This document shows, in pieces, positions 56,265 through 64,000 of a stretch of 64,000 nt of DNA. The DNA comes from Diphasiastrum complanatum. Lineage: Eukaryota; Streptophyta; Lycopodiopsida; Lycopodiales; Lycopodiaceae. Made by a program: the position numbers and the translations under genes. The stretch is taken from NCBI GenBank assembly GCA_029204225.1, contig CM055107.1, forward strand, positions 44,109,408 through 44,173,407, in the 5' to 3' direction. The notes beneath the pieces were generated by a model. The model ran no database searches. It saw only the letters and a program-made list of their open reading frames with translations, and was not told the DNA's origin. Every line of letters begins with the position of its first letter. Within the stretch, counting starts at the first letter, position 1.

Positions 56265-57148
56265 TGTTGGCTGATTCTGACGAATCCCCAAGATACTCAG
56301 ACAGAGCAACTCAAGAGCACCTCTCACCTTAGATCGAGGAGGTCTCTAAGAAAACGAGACTAATGAAGGCTGAGAGCCGAGTATGAGAGCCGAGAAATAC
56401 TAGCTAGAAAAAACAAGTAAGAACTGTGTAAGCCTCATGGTGAATCCCAGAAGATGGAATGACCATGTAGGAACTAGTATTTCTAAGCAAATGCAATAAA
56501 TGAAAGTAGACCCCTCTTAAAGAAAGTAGAGTGAGCCACCTTTTGATGATGACCTCTAGTGGAGAGCAATATTCTAGTTGTAATTTGTGAAATGTGGAAA
56601 TTCCACTAGGATGCCACCTAAGGAGCTCTCTTGCTTATTTAAGAGACTTTCTCTTTGTGAAGAAAAGCTTTTGCATTGTATCTACTCCATGCTTAATAAG
56701 AAGATTTTCCATGAGTTTGATGCTACACTAAGCCCCTTGATCATGATGGTTTTCTTGAGTGATGCCCCTATGATCATGCCCTTCCATTCATATTGTGTGT
56801 GGTTGTAGATTTAGAGTGGATTAGTTTTTTTGCTTTCCTAGTTGTGGATTAGCTTTCTTGTTTTCTTGTGGATTAATGTAGAAGCCAACATTCAAGTAAA
56901 CTAAATAGGCTGGATCTGTGGTGTAATTCTTGCATATCTCCATACAATCCAGTTCTTGATGTTCTTGGAATGTCCAAGAATCAAAAGGCTGGTTCATTTC
57001 TTGATTCTTGGACTTCTAACATGCTGTAGATTAATTTCTTGTTTCTTGTTTTGTCAATTTATGCAAGGTAGCTTAGTCTTAATGTAGTGTAGACTCTGAT
57101 TTCAGTCCGTTTTAAGTGTAGGTAGCTGTAGAATCCGTAGAACATTCA
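56265..57148 (+). repeat. K LTR 2
   Basis: 884 bp, TGTTGGCTGATTC to GAACATTCA. No target duplication found: TTGGA left of LTR 1, CTGGT right of LTR 2. Confidence 0.8.
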
Positions 57149-57428
57149 CTGGTTTGTATGCTGATCTGTGATTGTGCGTTCTTGGCTTGCATCCATGTAG
57201 AATGTAAGTGCGTTCAAGAGCGACATCCCTGAGTTATCCTCTGACAGGCAAGACATAAAGAAAATACTAAAAACGACACTCTGTCCCTTCTGCCTGAGTT
57301 GGCATTGTTAAATCAAGAAGGCAGCTAACGAATGTCTTTAAGCCTGGTAACAAGCAGAAACGATTTTGAAGAAGTAGAAAGAATCAGAGAAATGAGTAAA
57401 CTACAGGTCCTCTGGAGCAAGGGATCTG
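57149..57428. other. Unassigned spacer
   Basis: No supported feature between K LTR 2 and the coding relic on the right; it may be the relic's extension. Confidence 0.25.
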
Positions 57429-58640
57429 TCAACATTGGAGACGAGACTGTTGCTGTCGGGAGTGGTAGATGGTCGTCCCAATGCCGTACATCATTTGCCA
57501 CCGTAATTTGTTCAGGAAGGGCATGGGTTTGTAATAATGGAGCATACCCTGGAGAAAGTTATGGGTTTTCCATAGCTCCACCATATCGACGTGCAGAGTG
57601 GAAGTAAGTGCGGCGTGATAATAGAGCCTTGCAACATTGATATGGTCATCTTGTGTGCGCAAGGGTTTATTGATGTCAAGGGCAATTGGGGGTAACCCTC
57701 GATCCCAAAAACCTCTGACTTTCGCCAGAAATGCCACCAGGTTGCAATTATCCGAGCCAGAAGTGCTTGCCGTTTTGGAGCTACTTGCTGCTGCTGCTGC
57801 TTGTCGGCATTGTTGGGCCTGGTGAAGTAAGGCCACCTGCTGCTCTAGGACCTACTTTGGGACCTGAGATGGTTTAAGGCTCCCTCCAGATTCAACATAT
57901 TCTACCCCGATGTCACTGGATAGAATGTTATGTGGGACATATGCTTCTGTGTTGACTGCCTTCCCTTTCTGCTTCTTAGTAGGTGGGGCTGGTGAGACTG
58001 GTTCTACTGTCGGTTGGGGGGTGGCTCACTTTTTTGTGCTTGGATAAACAGCATCCAGCTCCTTGATGGCAGCCACCGCCTTAGACCCCAATTGTTTGGT
58101 GACCAACATGTGGAGGAGATACCCACATTTGGTAGTTGATTTGCAGGCTTTCAGGGCTCTTCATAGCTTCTCCGCTACCTTCTCAGCCCACTTATAATTT
58201 TGAGAGGGTTAGAGAGAAGAGATCACTCGGTGGGATGTGATCCATCTTGGTGGTATGTACTGCAGCCATGGTGATGATGATCTTTGAGGCGGCCCGTAGA
58301 TGGGGATCCGTGATGAGTTGGATAGCGATCCCACCATTGATTTGGGCAATGGTTTTGTCTTCATCTGTCAAAAACATGGTGAAGTACTTGGCATCATAGT
58401 TGGCACCCTTGCCATGGATTGTCTCTCCGAGATTAGGAAAGCTGACACTCTAAAGATCCCTCGGAGAGACGTTGATAATAGAATAACTACCATTCTTGGT
58501 CGTAAGCCAGAAAGTTTGGAACTCATCCGAATAGGTCGAGTAGGCTGCTCGGATGAGGCTCTCGCTCTGTTGGTCCCGAAAAAGTGTTAGATCAAAGCCA
58601 AGGTTGGTGAGGATATCCTTGGCCAGTGTGAGCTGCTTGG
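57429..58640 (-). pseudogene. Unknown protein relic, about 400 residues with stops
   Basis: The minus-strand reading holds long protein-like pieces. One runs SDEFQTFWLTTKNGSYSIIN, a stop, SVSFPNLGETIHGKGANYDA, FLTDEDKTIAQINGGIAIQL and HTTKMDHIPPSDLFSLTLSK. After a frameshift near 58190 comes CGYLLHMLVTKQLGSKAVAA and TVEPVSPAPPTKKQKGKAVN, a basic proline-rich segment. It ends with an open 135-codon piece (57836-57429): VALLHQAQQCRQ-like, a serine-rich patch, RGFWDRGLPPIALDINKPLR and VDMVELWKTHNFLQGMLHYY. Five or so disruptions show it is dead. The protein sense is strong, but I recognise no family. A Gag-like or other transposon protein is my best guess. Confidence 0.5.
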
Positions 58641-58689
58641 TGTAATTCTTCAGAGAGAGATCATGATTATATCCCCTGAATAAGGATGA

Positions 58690-58955
58690 GGGGGTTTGGT
58701 CGTTTGCCTTCTCTCGTACTGGACCGCAAAAGATTTTTGTTCGTAAATCTTTCGTTTCGCAAACCGTTCGTCTTCATCTGCTTTGACTTTGTGTTCGCGA
58801 ACCGTTCGTCTTTGTTTCCTTTGACTTTCGTGTTCGCGAAACTTTTTGTGCTTCATGTCTCCAGATCTTCGAGTTCGCGAATGTCTTCGTCGGGCTGAGG
58901 GCTGGAAGCTAGCAAGGCTTTGTAATTAGAAACGTTTTGATTCTTCAATTACATG
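58690..58955 (-). pseudogene. Repeated unknown coding fragment, copy 2
   Basis: Minus-strand NQNVSNYKALLASSPQPDED, IRELEDLE, a stop, then KSFANTKVKGNKDERFANTK. It corresponds to 4392-4702. The underlying DNA has several TTCGCGAAC units. It lies just upstream, in reading order, of the relic at 57429-58640, so the two may be parts of one protein. Confidence 0.45.
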
Positions 58956-59579
58956 TTTGAAATCCACCAAACTTCACAAAGGAAGTCAAATTTGCTATGT
59001 ATTCCAAGCTCCCATAGTGAGAAGATAGAATATTTTTGGAGCTCATTGGCAATCTCAAGCTACTCCACTATGTACATTGAGTTTTTGTGATCCAAATCCA
59101 ACCAAATCAATTTCTACTTCATTCACAATCTACAGGTCGTAATCAGGTTGTGGCTTGCACGTGTGGGCTTCGATTTTAAATCAGCTCTTGCTTAAACAGT
59201 AACTTCTTATCATTCTGATCACTTTTTGTTTTTAGTGCACTGGAATTCAAGCTCAAACAAGAAAGTTATGGAAGTTTTAGGTCAGAAAATGGATTAATTA
59301 CAACTTAGAAAGGGGGGGGTTAAAGAAAAATCAAAATTAAATTCTATAACTTTTAAAATCCATGAAACATTTTTGTGTTCGTAAAAGAATACAAAGGATC
59401 GTGAAAATATAAAATTTTACAACAAATTTTTTTTTATGGTTTTTGTTATGAGAACCATGATCTTTTTAGAGATATTAAAAAAGACAAAATAAAATTATTT
59501 AAGAAAAATATTGGCAGAGATAGACATGGATAGCGGCTAGCACTCTCCCGTCCTCGCACGCTCCCGTGCTGGAGACTGC

Positions 59580-59581
<2 letters not shown>
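58956..59581. other. Non-coding stretch
   Basis: No gene. GCACGTGTGGG near 59158 and a leader-like context (minus strand) suggest a copia leader scrap, not assigned to a family. Confidence 0.3.

Positions 59582-59641
<60 letters not shown>
59582..59641. repeat. (GA)n microsatellite
   Basis: 30 uninterrupted GA units. Confidence 0.95.
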
Positions 59642-59647
<6 letters not shown>

Positions 59648-59700
59648 GGTGGGGGGGGAGGGGGGGGGGGCAAAAAGAGGGGTGGGTGGAGGGGGGGGGG
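59642..59700. repeat. G-rich tract
   Basis: Four or more runs of five to ten G within 60 bases, separated by T, A or AAAAAGA. It could form G-quadruplex DNA. Its length may be unreliable in an assembly. Confidence 0.85.
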
Positions 59701-59702
59701 CC

Positions 59703-60110
59703 AGTTTGACTACGAGTTTGACCGCGATATTGACACGGTTCTTTTTTTTTTACCACAAGTTTGACTACGAGTTTGACCGCGATATTGACCGCAAGTTTGT
59801 CTGCGAGTTACAGCCCACTGAAAATATAAATTAAAAAAAAAACACACTAAAATTTCATTCTAAAGGCCATGAAAAAATTCTGCAAAGAAATACAACTTGA
59901 AAATTGATAAGGTAAAGTGCTTCTCTCACTTGTAAAATATTTTTTCCAAATTTATGGCTAGTCTGACCCACCTCTACTAATTTGGTCATAACTTCCGCAA
60001 TATTGATCATCATCACAAAAAACTCAGTATCTTTGAAAAGCTAACAACAAGAGCTATTAACCTATAGGATCAAATCAATGATTGAAGGTGAAAATCACAC
60101 AAGACTTGAT
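59703..60110. other. Short duplication and non-coding sequence
   Basis: The phrase GTTTGACTACGAGTTTGACC plus GCGATATTGAC occurs at about 59704 and again at 59759. The rest is AT-rich with no gene, and its right part is leader-like sequence downstream of the H primer-binding site. Confidence 0.5.
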
Positions 60111-60209
60111 GAATACATGTGATACTTAGGCTAGCTCTAATATCATGTGAAATTTCAAAGTGAAATACATGTTATACTTAGGCTAGTTCTGATACCATGT
60201 GAAATTTCA
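60111..60209 (-). repeat. Duplicated primer-binding-site region
   Basis: Two tandem copies of a ~50-bp unit (60111-60157 and 60162-60209), each containing the PBS core. The inner one is TGGTATCAGAAC (60186-60197) abutting the H LTR; the outer has TGATATTAGAGC. Confidence 0.7.
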
Positions 60210-61036
60210 CAAAATGTGATTTGATCTCCTAAGGCTTTGTGATTGCACCCAAGTCAAGTGTAGATTGAAAATCAAGATCAAACACTCAATTCTGGCAAGT
60301 GCACTCATCTACATGCATAAGACCATCTTACAAGACCCTCAGACATGTGGAGAGTGTAAAAATTACAGCAAATAAGGATCCTAAAACACTTGAAATGATG
60401 AGGGAAACAATAGATTATGATTTCATAAGATTAGCACAAGTTGAACCATCAAAATCCATCAAAAATCTATGCTTGAACCTCACTAAATGGCCCAAATCCT
60501 TGAAGAAGGCTTCACACGTGTGAAAGTACGGCCTCCCACAGTCTGAGTACTGTACACCAGACCTACATTCAATCCTATAATCATTAGTAATCACAAGTAC
60601 TCAAACAATTATGAACATAGAGAGCAATTGCACCATTATGAGAGAAAAATCATGAAATTGCTTGATTAATTTTGGTGAGATATCATCACCTATATATACA
60701 TGATCCATCACGATTTTGGGCAGGTATGAGTAGCCCTAAACCTATCCCTAATGCTAATTTTGGTGGATCTTTCATCCCTACCAAGTTAGGGTTGGAATCT
60801 TGGAGATCCCTCAACAATGCAAAAATTACCAAAAATAGCTCCTATTTTTTCTCCCTTGTATCTAAGCATAATTTGGACTCATTCCAAAGGTTCTAACACT
60901 TAGGTCTACTTGAGAGCATCCTTATGAATGGAATCCTATGCTATTTGGCACGTGTGACAAGCCACATCATGACCATCTAACTATTTACAAGTCATATGAC
61001 CAAAACTAGTCAAGCTAGAATTGTGAATTTTTAACA
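60198..61036 (-). repeat. H LTR downstream of pol
   Basis: 839 bp, TGTTAAAAATTCAC to TGAAATTTCACA on the minus strand. A purine tract AGTGAGGAGGAG (61037-61048) precedes it and a PBS follows it. TATATATAGG on the minus strand near 60690 is a likely TATA box; TTCACACGTGTGAA at 60511-60524 lies downstream of it. Confidence 0.85.
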
Positions 61037-61050
61037 CTCCTCCTCACTAT

Positions 61051-63405
61051 CTAGCTTGGTTCAATCATTGCTTTACTAATCACTCCAAGTGATGATCTGA
61101 ACTTCATAAAAGGTGTCTTTTGAAGTGTTTTAGTAAGTAGATCAGCTACACATTCATTGCTTGGAACATGCTCCAAAGCAATCTCCTTGGCTTGCACCAT
61201 TTCTCTCACAAAGTGATGGCATATCTCAATGTGCTTAGATCTTGCATGGAAGATTGGGTTAGATGCAAGGTGTTGGGCTGATATATTGTCATTGTAGATG
61301 ATTGGTGCCTCCTCTGAATCCATGATCTTTAGTTCCACCAATAATCTCTTGATCCAAAGTACCTCCTTTGTAGTGGTTGTCAAAGCTTTGTACTCGGCCT
61401 CGGTTGAAGATAGAGATATAGTTTCTTGCTTTTTTGAAAGCCATGAAACCACACCTTCTCCTATGAAAGTTGAATAGGCACTTGTTGATTTCCTATCTCT
61501 CTTGTCCCCTGCAAAATCTGAATCACTAAATGCATGAAGGTTAATCACATCTCCTCTATATAGAATCCCAAAATCCAATGTACCCGAGATGTATCTTAGA
61601 ATCCTCTTAGCCTTTTTCCAATGGATATTCAATGGCTTTTGCATGGATTGGCTCAACCTACATACACTAAAGCTAAGATTTGGTCTAGTTATAGTGATCC
61701 ACATTAAGGAACCTATAAGTTGCCTAAACAAAGTGATGTCCATGAAGGATCTTTCATCATCTTCATTTGGCACTTTTACATCTTGCTCCATTGGTGTGTC
61801 AACACTTTTGCATACTTCCATCTTAAACTTCTTCAAAAGACTTTGAGCATAGTTTACTTGACTTATAAAGATAAAATCAGACCCTCTAAGTACTTCTATG
61901 CCTAAGATGAAGTGAAGACACCCTAGATCTACCATCTTGAACTCTAAGGATAGATCTATCTTGATTTTTTCAATACCATCAACACTATTTCCACTAATGA
62001 TGATGTCATCTACATAAATGAGTAAAAGTACAATACCAACATCATCAAACTTAATGTAAAGAGTGGGATCATATTCACTTTGAACAAAAGAAAGTGAAAT
62101 AAGATAGCAATGTAGTCTTGAATTCCAAGATCTCGAGGCTTGCTTCAAGCCATAGATGCTTCTTTGGAGATGGCATACTTTGTTCTCCATTCCATGCTTG
62201 ATGAACCCTTGTGGCTGCTCCATATAGATATCCTCTTCCAAAAAACCATTCAAGAAAGCATTAGAGACATCCATTTGACATAGAATCCATCCAAAATGTG
62301 ATGCAAGTGCAATGATTAGTCTTATTGTGACCATCTTGGCCACGGGTGCAAAAGTTTCCTCATAGTCTATCCCTCTCTCTTGAGCATAGCCTTTTGCAAC
62401 TAATCTTGCTTTATGTTTGTTAACACTCCCATTTGCATTCAACTTAAGCTTGAAGACCCACTTGCATCCTATTACATTCCTTTGAGGTCTCTCAACAAGC
62501 AACCAAGTTTCATTCTCAATCAAGGCATCATACTCATCCAACATAGCTTTATACCATTCTTTGGAGTGCAATGCATCTTCAACATTAGATGGTTCTTTGA
62601 AACTAGATAAAGCATAAGAAGTGGATGAGATACCCTCAACTTGCTGTCCTTTGCCTTGATATGTGAGCCTTGATGGCTCCACTTTTGCCCTTGAAGATCT
62701 CCTTGGTGTGATAGGTGGGTTTGGTGCTTGCTCCTCCATGAGCTCCTCCTCAAAACCAAGATCTTGATCCTCGGCCATCTTCTTCTTGATTGTTGGAGCA
62801 CTTGAGCCTTCTTCAAGCATATGCATATGATGTTCATCAAAGATGACATCCCTTGAAACAACAAATTTGTTCAAGGATGGGAGATAGACTTTGTAGCCCT
62901 TGCTTGAGCTTGCATATCCAAGCATGATCCCTCTTGTGGAAGATGGATCCTCCTTGGTTCTTGTTTCCAATGGCACATGCACATAACATATACACCCAAA
63001 AACTTTCAAGTGATTAAGATTGGGTTTCTTTCCATACAACATCTCATAAGGAGTTTTGCCTTCAATTGCTTTGCAAGACACCCTATTCATCAAGTAGTTT
63101 GCACATACAAGAGACTCACCCCAAAAGGATTTGGGCAAACAAGCATATAATCTTAAAGCCTTAGAACATTCACATAATGTTCTATTCCTTCTTTCAGCAA
63201 CTCCATTTTGTTGAGGAGTGTAAGGACAAGAAGTCTCTTTCTTGATCCCTTCCTCCTCACAAAAGGCCTTGAACTCATTGGAGATGAATTCTCCACCATT
63301 GTCACTTCTAAGAATCTTGATGCTATAATTATGATGCTTTTCCACAAACAACTTGAACTTTACAAAAGTATCAAATACTTGAGACTTGAAGGAAAGTAAG
63401 AACAC
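61051..63405 (-). pseudogene. H copia integrase, RT and RNase H
   Basis: 784 open codons. Integrase second half with RSDNGGEFISNEFKAFCEEE and PYTPQQNGVAERRNRTLCE, then FGCICYVHVPLETRTKEDP and IMLGYASSSKGYKVYLPS, the linker (NPPITPRRSSRAKVEP), and RT ([59 protein letters not shown]). The catalytic YVDD is at residues 464-467 and is followed by TRPNLSFSVCRLSQSM. RNase H follows: AFSDSDFAGDKRDRKS, SLSSTEAEYKALT, ARSKHIEICHHFVREM and ADLLTKTL. All catalytic residues I can check are present. A single TAA at 63414-63416 (FIDDY-stop-RYCWV) separates it from the upstream part, and its 5' end is deleted, so the element is dead. Confidence 0.9.
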
Positions 63406-63417
63406 CCAACAATATCT

Positions 63418-63789
63418 TTAGTAGTCATCAATGAAGGTTAAAAACATGGATGAACCTCCATTAGATTTGGTGCTAGCAATGTGCACATCCGAGTGTATGA
63501 GTTCAAGAGGATGAGATGACTTTGTGATGGAGTTAGAAAACACCTTCTTATGTGCCTTGGATAAGGCACAAGCTTCACAAACCTTGTCTTCCTTCCCAAT
63601 AGACCTTGGTAGGCCTAAAGCATACTCCTCCTTGATCATAGCCTCCATGGAACCCGAGTTGACATGTCCAAGTCTTTTGTGCCATAAAGTAAAGGTAGAT
63701 ATCTTGCTCTTCTCGGCCAACATGACAACATTAGTATCCACAAATGCATCCAGCTTATAAAGTTTGCCAAGTCTAGTGCCCTTAGCCAC
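63418..63789 (-). pseudogene. H pre-integrase region and integrase start
   Basis: 123 codons: KGTRLGKLYKLDAFVDTNV, the zinc-binding region LWHKRLGHVNSGSMEAM and CEACALSKAHKKVF, and the first integrase aspartate in LELIHSDVHIASTKSNGG, ending FIDDY at the TAA. The frame extends a few codons further right to about 63811, where LTR sequence replaces the protease. The missing upstream part exists as the scrap at 9377-9890. Confidence 0.85.
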
Positions 63790-63811
63790 TATCTTACCCT
63801 TCTTCTTGATG

Positions 63812-64000
63812 AAACATAGAGAGCAATTGCACCATTATGAGAGAAAAATCATGAAATTGCGTGATTAATTTTGGTGAGATATCATCACCTATATATACAT
63901 GATCCATCACGATTTTGGGCAGGTATGAGTAGCCCTAAACCTATCCCTAATGCTAATTTTGGTGGATCTTTCATCCCTACCAAGTTAGGGTTGGAATCTT
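63812..64000 (-). repeat. H 5' LTR portion, continuing beyond the window
   Basis: It matches 60617-60805 almost base for base (GAGAGCAATTGCACCATTATG). Protease-region coding sequence is fused directly to the middle of this LTR, so gag, PBS and about 420 bp of LTR are deleted. The overlap at the joint is GAAACATAGAG against GAACATAGAG. Confidence 0.85.

Noticed and set aside
55458-56808. Two nearly identical 75-codon frames in the K LTRs
   Set aside because: They are identical because the LTRs are duplicated; they cover the presumed TATA and transcription start, not a gene.
59446-59756. Proline/serine-leucine repeat proteins over the GA microsatellite
   Set aside because: Translation of simple repeats; no coding evidence.
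1-64000. tRNA or rRNA genes
   Set aside because: No cloverleaf-forming or conserved rRNA sequence was seen; the tRNA-like matches are primer-binding sites.

Overview
This is a stretch of nuclear DNA from a plant, most likely a flowering plant. It is gene-poor and consists almost entirely of transposable elements inserted into one another. The evidence is Ty1/copia gag-pol reading frames with plant-type features: primer-binding sites matching initiator methionine tRNA (TGGTATCAGAGC), 5-bp target duplications and LTRs of roughly 490-890 bp. There are also Ty3/gypsy relics and a CACTA (En/Spm) TNP2 transposase with introns. I saw no tRNA, rRNA or CRISPR array and no convincing intact host gene. 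The species cannot be named from this sequence.

Layout, with labels used below. 1-4400: two relics of one copia family facing opposite ways (R1 +, R2 -). 4400-9060: a repeated unknown coding scrap, then an LTR (K') split by a deleted copia element (S, 6393-8297, target duplication ATTTC). 9377-9890: a protease-region scrap of family H. 9891-12387: mostly featureless, with one possible terminal exon. 12388-25416: a copia RT scrap (L), a block rich in TGTCGGATTTCGACA-like repeats, and a minus-strand copia element (C) broken up by copia A1 (+, 14044-17940) and copia D (-, 20171-24509). 25417-33010: a CACTA TNP2 gene split by copia F (-, 27562-30740). 34430-36743: Ty3/gypsy scraps. 36745-39190: two copia RNase H/LTR tails (M, N). 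39198-49624: copia A2 (-), split by the intact copia element E (-, 40804-46664). 49771-54246: copia J (+), split by copia G (+, 50492-53878). 54247-57148: a gypsy LTR (P), then two K LTRs around a 245-bp core. 57429-58955: a broken unknown coding relic. 59582-59700: a GA microsatellite and G-tract. 60111-64000: copia H (-).

Element E is the only apparently functional gene set: one uninterrupted 1316-residue polyprotein between LTRs that look identical by eye, with correct PBS, polypurine tract and target duplication. Its polyprotein could in principle act on defective relatives, mainly D, which is related to E, but that is inference.

Two patterns cut across families. First, the palindrome CACACGTGTG, often as TTCACACGTGTGAA, recurs in the LTRs or leaders of six copia groups, usually downstream of the presumed TATA box. 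Second, many truncated elements pass directly from the middle of pol into the middle of an LTR, which points to a common deletion or template-switch process.
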